64,000 bases of DNA from Rhizobium sp. FKL33 (GTDB lineage: Bacteria > Pseudomonadota > Alphaproteobacteria > Rhizobiales > Rhizobiaceae), in assembly GCF_005222915.1 (NCBI RefSeq), contig NZ_STFX01000006.1, forward strand, positions 203,623 to 267,622, written 5' to 3'. Positions 15,074 to 24,895 of this stretch are shown here, in pieces. The number at the start of each line of letters is the position of its first letter. Within the stretch, counting starts at the first letter, position 1. Below the pieces are notes generated by a model. It saw nothing but the letters and a program-made list of their open reading frames with translations, ran no database searches and was not told where the DNA came from. The translations under genes and the position numbers were made by a program.

Positions 15074-17731
15074 ATGCCCACTGAAACTCGCACCACCTGT
15101 CCCTATTGCGGCGTCGGCTGCGGCGTCATCGCCCGGGTAGACAATGATGGCCACGTCAGCGTCAAGGGCGATCCCGAACATCCCGCCAATTACGGCCGGC
15201 TGTGTTCGAAGGGGTCCGCTCTGGCAGAAACGCTCGATCTCGACGGACGGGCGCTCTATCCGGAAGTCGGCGGCGTGAGAAAGAGCTGGGATGAGGCTCT
15301 CGATGTCGTCGCCAGCCGCTTCCGCCAGACCATCGCCGAGCATGGCCCGGACGCGGTCGCCTTCTACATCTCGGGTCAGATGCTGACCGAAGACTATTAC
15401 GTCGCCAACAAGCTGATGAAAGGCTTCATCGGCTCGGCGAACATCGACACCAATTCGCGGCTCTGCATGGCGTCTTCGGTCGCCGGCCATCGTCGCGCTT
15501 TCGGCTCGGACACCGTGCCGGGTTGCTATGAAGATCTCGAATTGGCGGATCTCGTGGTTCTCGTCGGCTCGAACATGGCCTGGTGCCATCCGGTGCTTTA
15601 CCAGCGCCTGGCGGCGGCGAAAGCCAGCCGGCCCACGATGAAAGTCGTCGTCATCGACCCGCGCCGGACCGCCACTTGCGACATTGCCGACATGCATCTC
15701 CAGATGAGCCCGGACGGCGACGTCGCATTGTTCAATGGTCTGCTTGCCTATCTCGCCGAAAACGGCGGGATCGACGAAACCTTCGTCGGCAAGCACACGT
15801 CGGGGATCGGCGAAGCGCTGGTGGCCGCCGCCCGTTTGGACATGGCGGAAATCGCCGAGGCGACCGGAGTTTCCATGCCGGCGCTCCGTCAGTTCTTCCG
15901 GCTTTTCCGCGCCACCGAACGGGTGGTGACCTGCTACAGCCAGGGCGTCAACCAGTCGGCCTCCGGGACGGACAAGGTCAACGCCATCGTCAATTGCCAC
16001 CTGGCGTCCGGCCGCATCGGCCGGCCGGGCATGGGCCCGTTTTCCCTTACCGGCCAGCCCAACGCCATGGGCGGGCGCGAAGTCGGCGGGCTCGCCAATA
16101 TGCTCGCGGCGCATATGGTCATCGAAAACCCTGCGCATCGGGATCTCGTCAAGCGCTTCTGGAAAGCCCCTGCGCTCGCTGGCAAGCCCGGACTGAAGGC
16201 CGTCGACATGTTCAAGGCGGTCGCCGACGGCCGGATCAAGGCGATCTGGATCATGTCCACCAATCCCGTCGTGTCCATGCCCGAAGCCGATCTCGTGCGG
16301 GATGCGCTTCGAACCTGTCCCTTTGTCGTCGTGTCCGACATTCAGAAGAATACAGATACAGCCCGGCTTGCGCATGTGCTCTTGCCCGCAGCAGGATGGG
16401 GCGAAAAATCGGGCTCCGTGACCAATTCGGAGCGACGGATCTCCAGACAGCGAGCATTCCTGGCATCGCCGGGCGAAGCGCTGCCGGATTGGCGACAATT
16501 GGCCGAAGTCGGCAAGCGGATGGGGTTCGGCGCGGCGTTCGATTATGCTTCTCCGGCGGAAATCTTTGCGGAACATGCGGCCTTGTCGGCTTTCGAAAAT
16601 GACGGCGCGCGCGACTTCGACATCGGCGGCTATGCGGATCTCGATGAACAAGCCTATGAGGAACTGACGCCCTTCCAGTGGCCTCGCTCCAAGGATGGAT
16701 CGTCACGCAAGCGCTTTTTCGAGGATGGCCGCTTCTTCACGGAAGACGGCAAGGCGAAGTTCGTTGCTGTTCACGCCCCGGCGCGGTCTGAACCGGACGA
16801 GTTGTACGCCTTCACCCTGAACACCGGCCGGATCCGCGATCACTGGCACACGATGACCCGAACCGGAAAAAGCGCGCGACTGTCGGCGCATATCGCCGAA
16901 CCCTTCTGCGAAATCCATCCGCATGACGCGCGCCATCTTCGCATCGGGGACGCCGATCTCGTTCGTCTTCAAAGCCCGGAAGGCGCCTCGATCATCGTGC
17001 GGGCGCTGATCACCGATCGCCAGATCCGCGGCTCGGTCTTTACGCCCATGCATTGGACGGGAGAAACCGCGCCGAGCGCTCGGGTCGACAGTCTCGTCCC
17101 GTCCCGCGTCGATCCGGTCTCGGGTCAACCCGCCCTGAAGATGGGCCGCGTCGCGCTCAGCCGTTATGCGGCGCCGGCCCATGGCTTTCTGGTGTCCGCC
17201 CGCCGGCCCACCGATCTGCAGTTTTCCTATTGGGCGATCGCCAAGGCGGATGCAGGCTATCGTCTGGAATTTGCAGGCGATCCGCCGGCCGATGGCTGGG
17301 AAGCCTGGCTCCGTCGTAATTTGCAGGCCGAAGATCTGGGCGAATTTGCCGGCTATCACGACGCAGATAGCGGCGATCATCGGTTTCTCGCCTTCGACGG
17401 TGAGAGCCTCCTCGCCGCATTGTTCGTTTCACGCAGTCCCGTGGAAGTGTCGCGCCAATGGGCGGCGGAACAGTTGAAGGTCTGTCATGCAGATTTTCGC
17501 GCCCGGACGGCGCTGATCGCGGGGCGTCCCGCCGCGGGCGGCGCAGACAAAGGCGCGATCGTCTGTTCCTGCTTTTCGGTCGGCGTCAACGACATCCAGG
17601 CGGCGGCGCGAAGCGGTTGCCGCTCCGTCGACGCCATCGGCGCGGCCTTGAACGCCGGAACCAATTGCGGCTCCTGCCGCCCCGACATCAGGAGGATTCT
17701 CGATGCGACCCATATCCTTGCCGCCGAATGA
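15074..17731 (+). CDS. nasA: Assimilatory nitrate reductase catalytic subunit (molybdopterin, 4Fe-4S)
   Basis: 885-aa cytoplasmic Mo-bisMGD enzyme reducing nitrate to nitrite. N-terminal 4Fe-4S ligands are C9, C12, C16 (CPYCGVGC) and C44 (GRLCSKG). The molybdopterin oxidoreductase domain includes INTNSRLC-like DTNSRLCMASSVAGHRRAFGS and GVNQSASGTDKVNAIVNCHL, followed by the dinucleotide-binding domain. The C-terminus adds a BFD-like [2Fe-2S] domain (CSCFSVGVNDI near 829, GTNCGSCRPDI near 864). AGGAGG lies 6 bases before the ATG. The 3' end overlaps cysG by 29 bases. Confidence 0.95.
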   Translation: MPTETRTTCPYCGVGCGVIARVDNDGHVSVKGDPEHPANYGRLCSKGSALAETLDLDGRALYPEVGGVRKSWDEALDVVASRFRQTIAEHGPDAVAFYISGQMLTEDYYVANKLMKGFIGSANIDTNSRLCMASSVAGHRRAFGSDTVPGCYEDLELADLVVLVGSNMAWCHPVLYQRLAAAKASRPTMKVVVIDPRRTATCDIADMHLQMSPDGDVALFNGLLAYLAENGGIDETFVGKHTSGIGEALVAAARLDMAEIAEATGVSMPALRQFFRLFRATERVVTCYSQGVNQSASGTDKVNAIVNCHLASGRIGRPGMGPFSLTGQPNAMGGREVGGLANMLAAHMVIENPAHRDLVKRFWKAPALAGKPGLKAVDMFKAVADGRIKAIWIMSTNPVVSMPEADLVRDALRTCPFVVVSDIQKNTDTARLAHVLLPAAGWGEKSGSVTNSERRISRQRAFLASPGEALPDWRQLAEVGKRMGFGAAFDYASPAEIFAEHAALSAFENDGARDFDIGGYADLDEQAYEELTPFQWPRSKDGSSRKRFFEDGRFFTEDGKAKFVAVHAPARSEPDELYAFTLNTGRIRDHWHTMTRTGKSARLSAHIAEPFCEIHPHDARHLRIGDADLVRLQSPEGASIIVRALITDRQIRGSVFTPMHWTGETAPSARVDSLVPSRVDPVSGQPALKMGRVALSRYAAPAHGFLVSARRPTDLQFSYWAIAKADAGYRLEFAGDPPADGWEAWLRRNLQAEDLGEFAGYHDADSGDHRFLAFDGESLLAALFVSRSPVEVSRQWAAEQLKVCHADFRARTALIAGRPAAGGADKGAIVCSCFSVGVNDIQAAARSGCRSVDAIGAALNAGTNCGSCRPDIRRILDATHILAAE

Positions 17732-19199
17732 GACTGCGTCCCGCATCGAGCCCCTGGCCAAACTGCCGGTCTTCTGGGATCTCGCGGGAAAACGCGTGGT
17801 CATGGCCGGCGGCTCGGACGCCGCGGCGTGGAAAACCGAGCTGCTCCTCGCCTGCGGCGCGGACGTCGATCTCTATTGCGAGACGAGTGATCTCGGAGAC
17901 GCCATGATCGCGTTGCTCGATCGGGCATCGTTACGACATCATGCGCAACCCTGGTCTTGCTCGATTTTCACGGGTGCTGCGATGGCGCTCGCGGATTGCG
18001 ACGACGCCGCCCAAGCGCAGGCGTTCTTCTGCGCCGCTCGCGCGGCGGGCGTTCCCGTCAATGTGATCGACAAGCCTGACTATTGTCAGTTCCAGTTCGG
18101 CTCGATCGTCAATCGCTCGCCGATCATCGTCTCCATCTCGACGGATGGAGCGGCGCCGGTGCTGGCGCAGGCGATCCGCCAGCGGATCGAAACATTGCTT
18201 CCGCCGGCGCTGAAGCAGTGGGGCAGACTTGCCCAAACACTCCGCGAGACCATCAATCTTCGGCTCGCCCCGGGTCTCGCCAGACGGGCGTTCTGGGAGC
18301 GCTTCGCCATCCGCAGCCTGTCGACCAATGAGCCGCCGCCGAAAGAGGCGGCCGAGGAGTGGATTGCGTCGACCGACCGGATGTCCGGGCAAACGGGTTC
18401 GGTGACGCTGGTCGGCGCCGGTCCCGGCGACGCGGAACTCCTGACGCTCAAGGCCATGCGCGCCTTGCAATCCGCTGACGTCATTCTGTTCGACGATCTC
18501 GTTTCACCGGAGGTTCTGGAACTGGCGCGGCGGGAGGCGAAGCGCTTTCTCGTCGGCAAGAGGGGCGGTCGCGAAAGCTGCAAGCAGGACGACATCAACG
18601 ACATGATGGTGCGCTTCGCCAAATCCGGCAAGCGGGTGGTTCGGCTGAAATCCGGCGATCCGATGATCTTCGGGCGCGCCGGCGAGGAAATCCGGCGGCT
18701 GCAGCAGGAGGGGATCGCCGTCGACGTCGTCCCCGGCGTCACCGCCGCCTCGGCGATGGCGGCTGCGCTGAAAACCTCCCTCACGCATCGCGACCACGCC
18801 CAGCAGGTGCGTTTCGTGACAGGCCACTCCAGGGACCACGACCTGCCCCGGACTATCGACTGGGCGTCGCTGGCTCAGCCGCATCAGACGAGCGTCTTCT
18901 ATATGGGCGGACGCATGGCCGGGCAGATAGAAGAACGCCTGCGTGAGGCGGGGATGCCGTCGGACATGCCGGTCGTGATCCTCTCGTCGGTGAGCAGGAC
19001 GACGGAGCGGCGCTGGGCCGGCCGGCTCGAGGATCTCGGCGCAGCCATGGGCAGGATTGGCGTTGACGAACCGGTCTTGATCGGTGTCGGCCAGGTGTTC
19101 GGGGCTGCGATGGAAGACCGGTCCCATATCGATTTGCCTGCTGGGCAGCAGGATCGGGCGACCCGCTACGCATCTCTCCGATCAGCCAAGGTTTCATAG
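17703..19199 (+). CDS. cysG: Siroheme synthase CysG (precorrin-2 dehydrogenase/ferrochelatase fused to uroporphyrinogen-III methyltransferase)
   Basis: 498 aa, making the siroheme that NirB needs. The N-terminal half is the NAD-dependent precorrin-2 dehydrogenase/sirohydrochlorin ferrochelatase module (LAGKRVVMAGGSDAAAWKTELLLACGA). The C-terminal half is the SAM-dependent SUMT/CobA module (VTLVGAGPGDAELLTLKAM, FDDLVSPEVLEL, VVRLKSGDPMIFGRAGEE, DVVPGVTAASA). It overlaps the nasA 3' end by 29 bases, so it is translationally coupled and last in the nitrate operon. Confidence 0.95.
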   Translation: MRPISLPPNETASRIEPLAKLPVFWDLAGKRVVMAGGSDAAAWKTELLLACGADVDLYCETSDLGDAMIALLDRASLRHHAQPWSCSIFTGAAMALADCDDAAQAQAFFCAARAAGVPVNVIDKPDYCQFQFGSIVNRSPIIVSISTDGAAPVLAQAIRQRIETLLPPALKQWGRLAQTLRETINLRLAPGLARRAFWERFAIRSLSTNEPPPKEAAEEWIASTDRMSGQTGSVTLVGAGPGDAELLTLKAMRALQSADVILFDDLVSPEVLELARREAKRFLVGKRGGRESCKQDDINDMMVRFAKSGKRVVRLKSGDPMIFGRAGEEIRRLQQEGIAVDVVPGVTAASAMAAALKTSLTHRDHAQQVRFVTGHSRDHDLPRTIDWASLAQPHQTSVFYMGGRMAGQIEERLREAGMPSDMPVVILSSVSRTTERRWAGRLEDLGAAMGRIGVDEPVLIGVGQVFGAAMEDRSHIDLPAGQQDRATRYASLRSAKVS

Positions 19200-19361
19200 C
19201 ATTGCAAGTGACGTCTAATTCTTGAGGCGTTGGTAAAGCACTCCGCCTGCGCTCCGGCTCGCGACAGAGCGGAACATCAGGGATGTCAGCGGTTCAACAA
19301 ATCGGCGCAACATGACGTTGTGCGGTGCAGCACATAATTTTCTTTACAAACGTTACCAAAA

Positions 19362-19387
19362 TTGTGAAGTAGTACATAACTTCACAA
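19362..19387. promoter_or_regulatory. Perfect 9-bp inverted repeat, candidate operator of the sugar operon
   Basis: TTGTGAAGT and ACTTCACAA flank an 8-base spacer in an AT-rich stretch, 14 bases before the isomerase start. The position fits repression of the operon, perhaps by the RpiR regulator encoded in it; the regulator is inferred. Confidence 0.6.
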
Positions 19388-19401
19388 ATGGGACGATTGC
19401 C

Positions 19402-20391
19402 TTGAACCCGACACGTTTCGCCACCCGCCTCAATTCTTTCGCCTCCGGCGCGCATCTGGCCTGGCCAGGACAATCCGGCAAGCCGTCCGTGCTGCAGATG
19501 GCGGAGCGGGCCGCGCGGGTCGATGGCCTGACGGACCTCGATCTGAATTTTCCCGACCACGTTAACGAAAATCCGGCGGAACTTGCTCGAAAGCTCGGAG
19601 ATTTCGGTCTTTCGATCAATGGCTTCGCCATGCGCTACTATACCAATCCGGCATTCAAGCTCGGGGCCTTCACCCATCCGGACGAAGCGGTGCGTCGCGA
19701 CGCCATCGACCTCACCAAGCGCGGCATTGACGCAACCCGGGAAGCTGGCGCAAATCTGATGACCATCTGGCTCGGCCAGGATGGCTTCGACTATGCTTTC
19801 CAGGCTGACTATTCGAAGATGTGGCAACACGAAATAGATGGAATTCGTGAAGTTTGCGAGCATGATCCGGACTGCCTGATTTCGATCGAATACAAGCCCA
19901 ACGAGCCGCGCTCCTACAGCCTGATGCCCGATGCCGCGACGACCCTGCTCGCCATCAAGGACGTCGGCGCCGAAAACCTCGGGGTTACGCTGGATTTCGC
20001 CCATGTCCTCTATGCCGACGAACAGCCGGCCTTTGCGGCCGCGCTGATCGCGCGCCATAGCCGCGTCCTCGGCGTTCACCTCAACGACGGTTACGCCAAG
20101 CGCGACGACGGCCTGATGGTCGGCGCCGTTCACACGCTGCAGACCATCGAACTGCTGCGCCAGATCCGCCGCGACGGCTATGACGGCGCGATCTATTTCG
20201 ACACGTTCCCCGATCTCACCGGTCTCGATCCGGTTCATGAATGCGAGGTCAACATCAAGACCGTCCAGCGGATGTTGAAGGTCGTCGACCGCCTCGAGCA
20301 GGTCAATCGCCTTTCCAGCGCGATTGACCGTCAAGACGCCGTTTCCACGCAGGCCATCATCCAGGAGCTGATGTTCGGCGCGGACCACTGA
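19402..20391 (+). CDS. Sugar phosphate isomerase/epimerase-like TIM-barrel protein
   Basis: 329 aa from TTG at 19402, member of the xylose-isomerase-like TIM-barrel superfamily (AP_endonuc_2). Candidate metal ligands are Glu in ISIEYKPNEPR, Asp/His in VTLDFAHVLYA, His in VLGVHLNDGYAKRDD and Glu or Asp near YFDTFPD. An ATG at 19312 opens the same frame, but that start would place the operator palindrome inside the coding region. First gene of the RbsABC-type operon. It probably isomerises or epimerises the imported sugar; the exact substrate is unknown. Confidence 0.85.
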   Translation: MNPTRFATRLNSFASGAHLAWPGQSGKPSVLQMAERAARVDGLTDLDLNFPDHVNENPAELARKLGDFGLSINGFAMRYYTNPAFKLGAFTHPDEAVRRDAIDLTKRGIDATREAGANLMTIWLGQDGFDYAFQADYSKMWQHEIDGIREVCEHDPDCLISIEYKPNEPRSYSLMPDAATTLLAIKDVGAENLGVTLDFAHVLYADEQPAFAAALIARHSRVLGVHLNDGYAKRDDGLMVGAVHTLQTIELLRQIRRDGYDGAIYFDTFPDLTGLDPVHECEVNIKTVQRMLKVVDRLEQVNRLSSAIDRQDAVSTQAIIQELMFGADH

Positions 20392-20419
20392 ACCAACCCA
20401 ACGACCCGGGAGGAAACCC

Positions 20420-21460
20420 ATGAAGAGACTTTTCGCTGCGGCTCTCGCCGCCACCCTTTGTGCTGGCATCGCGACGGCTCAAGACCTCAAGCCGTTGAAT
20501 TCGGACTCGGAGCCCGACCGCATGGACTGGTCCGACCTCGAAGCCAAGTTCGGCCCCATGCCGAAGCTGCCGGAAGGTCTCAAGGTCGGAGGCGTCTCCA
20601 AGACCCTGACCAACGAGTATTGGCGTTCCCTCGGTGAAGGCTACAAGCGCTTCGCCGACAAAGTCGGCGTCGACGTCGCCTATCAGGCTGCGCAGAGCGA
20701 GGGCGATCAGCTCGGCCAGCTGACGATCGCCGAAGGCATGGTGACCCAGGGTTACAAGGTGCTGCTCGTCTCGCCGCAGACCGACGCCAACCTTCAGCCG
20801 GTCATGGAGCAAGCCAAGGCCGCCAATATTCCGGTCGTGAACGTCAACGACGCAGTAATCCCGCAGGCCGAGCATTATGTCGGCAACGTCCAGCGCGACA
20901 ACGGCGTTCGCGTCGCCAAGTGGTTCCTCGAGAACCGTCCCAATGGCGGCAAGGTGGCGATCATCGAAGGCCAGGCCGGCGTCTATGCGGCCGTGCAGCG
21001 CACCGACGGGTTCAAGAGCACGATTACCGAAGGCGGCAAGTTCAACGTCGTCGCCAGCGTGCCGGGCAACTGGGACCGGCAGATGTCCTATGACGCCGCA
21101 ACCAACATCCTGCAGCAGCATCCCGACCTCGTGGGCTTCTACTGCAACAATGACGGCATGGCGCTTGGCGTGGTCGAAGCCGTCAAGGCTGCGGGCCTGC
21201 AGGACAAAGTGGTCGTGTTCGGCACCGACGGCATCTCGGACGCCTACAAGTCCATCGAGGCCGGCGAACTGACCGGCACTGTCGACAGCTTCCCGGTTCT
21301 GACCGGCGAGGTCGCCATGGAAGTCGCCTTGCGGCTCGTATCAGACCAGAAGCTGCCGCGTGTCGTGGCTACGCCCCAGGCTCTGATCACCAAGGACAAC
21401 ATCAAGGACTATCAGGGCGGCGACGTCCGCTCTGTCCTCATGAAGGCCGCAGGCAAGTAA
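20420..21460 (+). CDS. Sugar ABC transporter periplasmic binding protein (RbsB-like)
   Basis: 346 aa with a Sec signal peptide (KRLFAAALAATLCAGIATA) and a periplasmic-binding-protein-like domain of the ribose/allose class: GGVSKTLTNEYWRSLGEGY, SPQTDANLQPVMEQAKAANI, NNDGMALGVVEAVKAAG and FGTDGISDAYKSIEAGEL. GGGAGGAAA precedes the ATG. With the TIM-barrel enzyme upstream and ATPase/permease downstream it forms a carbohydrate importer; a pentose, hexose or polyol ligand is possible. Confidence 0.93.
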   Translation: MKRLFAAALAATLCAGIATAQDLKPLNSDSEPDRMDWSDLEAKFGPMPKLPEGLKVGGVSKTLTNEYWRSLGEGYKRFADKVGVDVAYQAAQSEGDQLGQLTIAEGMVTQGYKVLLVSPQTDANLQPVMEQAKAANIPVVNVNDAVIPQAEHYVGNVQRDNGVRVAKWFLENRPNGGKVAIIEGQAGVYAAVQRTDGFKSTITEGGKFNVVASVPGNWDRQMSYDAATNILQQHPDLVGFYCNNDGMALGVVEAVKAAGLQDKVVVFGTDGISDAYKSIEAGELTGTVDSFPVLTGEVAMEVALRLVSDQKLPRVVATPQALITKDNIKDYQGGDVRSVLMKAAGK

Positions 21461-21473
21461 CGCCTCACGCATG

Positions 21474-21501
21474 GGACGATCGGCGTGTCAGCCGGCCGTC
21501 C
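21474..21501 (+). other. Hairpin between binding-protein and ATPase genes
   Basis: GGACG...CGTCC closes a stem with an inner CGGC/GCCG pairing around the loop GTGTCA, 14 bases after the binding-protein stop. No T-run. Likely an mRNA-stabilising or partial-termination hairpin. Confidence 0.5.
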
Positions 21502-21524
21502 AAACACTGGGAGGATTGAGTTCC

Positions 21525-23036
21525 ATGGTTGCTCCAAGACTGGCGTTTGAAGGCATTTCGAAAGCGTTTCCCGGCGTCAAGGCGCTGTCCGACGTCTCTT
21601 TCGAAGTCCGCCCAGGTGAAATCCATGCTTTGCTGGGTGAGAACGGCGCGGGCAAGTCCACGCTGCTCCGCATCCTCTCGGGCGTCTTCCGTCCGACGGA
21701 AGGCGAGGTGAAGGTCGATGGCGTCGTGCAGACGCTCCGCAAGCCTGAAGACGCCCGGCGGGCGGGCATCGCCATGATCCATCAGGAACTGCAACAGGTG
21801 CCGCATCTGACGGTGGCCCAGAACATGTTCCTCGGTCACTCCCTGAAACGCCTCGGCGGTCTGTTGGTCGATCGCCGCGAGCAGGAACGCCGCGCTGCCG
21901 AAGCGCTAGCCATGATCGATCCGACGATCGATCCGTCCGCTCCCATTTCGACGTTGAAGGTCGCGCAGCGCCAGGTCGTCGAGATCGCCCGCGCGCTGCT
22001 CGACAAAGCCAAGATCATCGCGATGGACGAGCCGACATCGAGCCTGACGCCCAGCGAGTTCGACCGGCTCGCCGAGGTCATCGAGCGGCTCGCTGCGAGC
22101 GGCGTCTCGATCATCTACGTCTCTCACAAGATGGACGAAGTGTTCCGGGTGTGCGAGCGCGCAACGGTCATGCGCGACGGCAAGGTCGTCGGCATGGGCG
22201 TCGATCTCAGGAAGACCGCGCAGCGCGATGTCATCGCCATGATGGTGGGCCGCGAACTGCTTTCGGAAGCGCATCATTCACACGCCACAGCCACGGTCTG
22301 CCTCGAGGCGCGAAATCTCACCACGCACCGCGTTCGGGATGTGTCCTTCACCCTGCGCAAGGGGGAAGTCCTGGGGGTGGCGGGCCTGGTCGGTTCCGGC
22401 AGGACCGAACTTTTGCGCGCCATCTCCGGCGCGGACAGGGTGACATCCGGAACAGTGACGGTCGACGGCGCGCCGCTCGCGCTGTCCAATCCGCGCGCGG
22501 CCATCGCCGCGGGGATCGGCCTGCTTCCCGAGGAGCGCAAGCGCGAAGGCATTATTCCCGGCCGGTCGGTGACGTCGAACATGGCCCTGCCGTCGATGGC
22601 GCGCTTCTCCCGGGCGGGCATCATCAATCACCGCAAGCTCAACCGCACGGCCGAGGATCTGCTCAAGCGCGTCAACCTCAGGCCCTTCCTGCTCGATCGC
22701 CAGATCAAGCTGTTCAGCGGCGGCAATCAGCAGAAGGCGATCATCGCCCGCTGGCTCGCGGCCGGTTCGCGCATCCTGCTGTTCGACGAACCGACCCGCG
22801 GCATCGATGTGGGCGCGAAATCCGAAATCTACCATCTGATCGAAGATCTCGCGAAGGAAGGGCATTCGATCATCGTGGTGTCGTCGGAACTTCTGGAGGT
22901 GATGAGGGTGGCGGACCGCGTGCTCGTGATGCGCGACGGGGCGATCGTGGCCGAACTCGGCCGCGATCAACTCAGCGAAGAAACAATCGTCTCCCATGCC
23001 GTCGGCAACACCGGCAGCCGCGTCGGCGCGGCATAA
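21525..23036 (+). CDS. Sugar ABC transporter ATPase (RbsA-like, two nucleotide-binding domains)
   Basis: 503 aa, the tandem-domain architecture of RbsA/MglA ATPases. Domain 1 has Walker A GENGAGKST (near 41), signature STLKVAQRQVVEIARAL and Walker B IIAMDEPTSSL. Domain 2 has the degenerate Walker A GLVGSGRTELLRAISG, signature LFSGGNQQKAIIARWLA and Walker B ILLFDEPTRGIDVGAK. CTGGGAGGATT precedes the ATG at 21525. Downstream permease begins 15 bases after the stop. Confidence 0.95.
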   Translation: MVAPRLAFEGISKAFPGVKALSDVSFEVRPGEIHALLGENGAGKSTLLRILSGVFRPTEGEVKVDGVVQTLRKPEDARRAGIAMIHQELQQVPHLTVAQNMFLGHSLKRLGGLLVDRREQERRAAEALAMIDPTIDPSAPISTLKVAQRQVVEIARALLDKAKIIAMDEPTSSLTPSEFDRLAEVIERLAASGVSIIYVSHKMDEVFRVCERATVMRDGKVVGMGVDLRKTAQRDVIAMMVGRELLSEAHHSHATATVCLEARNLTTHRVRDVSFTLRKGEVLGVAGLVGSGRTELLRAISGADRVTSGTVTVDGAPLALSNPRAAIAAGIGLLPEERKREGIIPGRSVTSNMALPSMARFSRAGIINHRKLNRTAEDLLKRVNLRPFLLDRQIKLFSGGNQQKAIIARWLAAGSRILLFDEPTRGIDVGAKSEIYHLIEDLAKEGHSIIVVSSELLEVMRVADRVLVMRDGAIVAELGRDQLSEETIVSHAVGNTGSRVGAA

Positions 23037-23051
23037 CAGGAACTTTACATC

Positions 23052-24026
23052 ATGTCTGACATATCCCAGAACGCCGCAGCGTCATCATCCCGGTTCCTCG
23101 GATCGCTGTCCTTGCGCGACGCCGGCACGCTGATCGGATTGGTCACCATCGTGGTGATCTTCGGGTTGCTGGCGCCGGATTTCCTGTCGCAGCGCAATCT
23201 GTTGAATATCCTGCAGCAATCGAGCATCAACGCCTGCCTGGCGCTGGGAATGACCCTGGTGATCATCTCAGGCGGCATCGACCTTTCGGTCGGGCCGACC
23301 GCAGCCATCGCCGCCGTCGTCACGGCCACGCTGCTGGTCGCGGGCGTTCCGATCCCGCTGGCCATCCTCGCCGGCCTCGGCATCGGCGTGTTGTGCGGGC
23401 TGGTCAATGGGGTGCTCGTCGCCTATGCCGGCCTTCAGCCGTTCATTGTGACGCTCGGCACGCTCTCGACCTACCGCGCCATCGCGCTGATCTATACGGG
23501 CGGCAATCCTGTCCTCGGCGTTCCCCAGGGGTTCCGGACGCTGTTCAACGGGTCGGTTGCCGGGATTCCGAACTCGGTCATCATGGTGGCCATCGTCGCG
23601 CTCCTTGCCTGGATCCTGCTGAAGAAGACGCCGCTCGGCGAATATCTGCTCGCCGTCGGCGGCAATGAGGAAGCGGCTTATGTCGCCGGCGTGCCGATCG
23701 CGATCACCAAGATCACCGCCTATGTGATTTCTGGCGTTCTCGCCGCGCTCGCCTCGATGGTCCTGATCGGCCGCCTGGGCGCCGCCGAACCGATCCTCGG
23801 AAATCTCTGGGAGCTTGATGCGATCGCCGCAGCGGCCATCGGCGGGGCGTCCCTGATGGGCGGCAAAGGCAGCGTGATCGGCACGTTGTTGGGCGCGATC
23901 ATTCTCGGCGCGATGCGCAACGGATTGACGTTGATGAATGTCCAGGCCTTCTATCAACTTCTCGCCACCGGCCTTATTATCCTTGTCGCGATGATGATCG
24001 ATCGCGTCACAAGGGGACGGGGATGA
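23052..24026 (+). CDS. Sugar ABC transporter permease (RbsC-like)
   Basis: 324-aa multi-spanning inner membrane permease of the BPD_transp_2 family, with about nine hydrophobic segments. Family stretches include SINACLALGMTLVIISGGIDLSVG, GLQPFIVTLGTLSTYRAIAL, AVGGNEEAAYVAGVPI and LDAIAAAAIGGASLMGGKGS. The stop overlaps the next gene's ATG (ATGA). Confidence 0.94.
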   Translation: MSDISQNAAASSSRFLGSLSLRDAGTLIGLVTIVVIFGLLAPDFLSQRNLLNILQQSSINACLALGMTLVIISGGIDLSVGPTAAIAAVVTATLLVAGVPIPLAILAGLGIGVLCGLVNGVLVAYAGLQPFIVTLGTLSTYRAIALIYTGGNPVLGVPQGFRTLFNGSVAGIPNSVIMVAIVALLAWILLKKTPLGEYLLAVGGNEEAAYVAGVPIAITKITAYVISGVLAALASMVLIGRLGAAEPILGNLWELDAIAAAAIGGASLMGGKGSVIGTLLGAIILGAMRNGLTLMNVQAFYQLLATGLIILVAMMIDRVTRGRG

Positions 24027-24895
24027 ATTCAGCAGATGACCTCAAGGCGGTGGGCCCGCGCATCCGAATGATGATGCCGAAGCTCACCCCCCTCGAGGCG
24101 CGGGTGGTGGAGACGGTGTTCGGCTTGAGAGATTTCTCGGAGGACACCGCTCTCAAGGACCTGGCGGCGGAGGCCGGCGTGTCCGAAGCGATGGTGGTCA
24201 AGATCACCAAGAAACTGGGCTTCAGCGGCTATCGTGAATTTCGCACCGCCGTGTCCAGCTATATCCGGCTGCCGACGGCGGAAATGCATCAGGAGCTCTC
24301 GGCGGAGGACAGCACCCGGGAAATCATCCAGAAGGTTTTCCGCACCTCGATCAACGCGCTGGAGGAGACTCTCTCCATTCTCGACGTCGAGGGCTTCGAT
24401 CGGGCTGCCGACCTTCTGGCGAAGGCTCGGCAGATTGACTTTTACGGCGTGGGCGGATCCGCCCAGATCGCGCGCGACGTGGCGCACAAATTCTTGAGGA
24501 TCGGGGTTCGCGCCAATGTCCAGGACGATTCGCATATGATGCTGATGTCGGCCTCGCTCCTGGGAACGGACGACGTGGCGATCGGCTTTTCCCATTCCGG
24601 CAACACTACGGCGGTGATCGATGCGATCCAGCTGGCGCGGAAAAGCGGCGCGCGGACGATCGCCATAACCAATTACGGTGGTTCGGCGCTGGCCCAGATC
24701 GCCGATATCGTGCTCTGTTCGACGGCGCAGGGATCTCCCCTGATGGGCGAAAACGCCGCCGCGCGCATCGCGCAGCTCAACATCCTCGACGCGCTGTTCA
24801 TGGCGGTCGCACAAAGAAATTACGAGGCGGCCGAGAGAAATCTCGAAAAGACGATGTCCGCCGTCACATCCAAACGCAAGGACAAGTTTCCATGA
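24023..24895 (+). CDS. RpiR-family transcriptional regulator (HTH plus SIS domain)
   Basis: 290 aa: N-terminal RpiR helix-turn-helix (LKDLAAEAGVSEAMVVKITKKLGFSGYREF, residues about 48-80) and C-terminal SIS sugar-phosphate-binding domain (FYGVGGSAQIARDVAHKFLR, GFSHSGNTTAVIDAIQLAR). It overlaps both neighbours by 4 bases (ATGA), so it is locked into the sugar operon. It likely senses a phosphosugar made by the kinase next door and controls the palindrome at 19362-19387. Confidence 0.92.
   Translation: MNSADDLKAVGPRIRMMMPKLTPLEARVVETVFGLRDFSEDTALKDLAAEAGVSEAMVVKITKKLGFSGYREFRTAVSSYIRLPTAEMHQELSAEDSTREIIQKVFRTSINALEETLSILDVEGFDRAADLLAKARQIDFYGVGGSAQIARDVAHKFLRIGVRANVQDDSHMMLMSASLLGTDDVAIGFSHSGNTTAVIDAIQLARKSGARTIAITNYGGSALAQIADIVLCSTAQGSPLMGENAAARIAQLNILDALFMAVAQRNYEAAERNLEKTMSAVTSKRKDKFP

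Noticed and set aside
14672..16651. 659-codon minus-strand open frame
   Set aside because: Antisense to the nitrate reductase gene and overlaps hicA; no recognisable domain.
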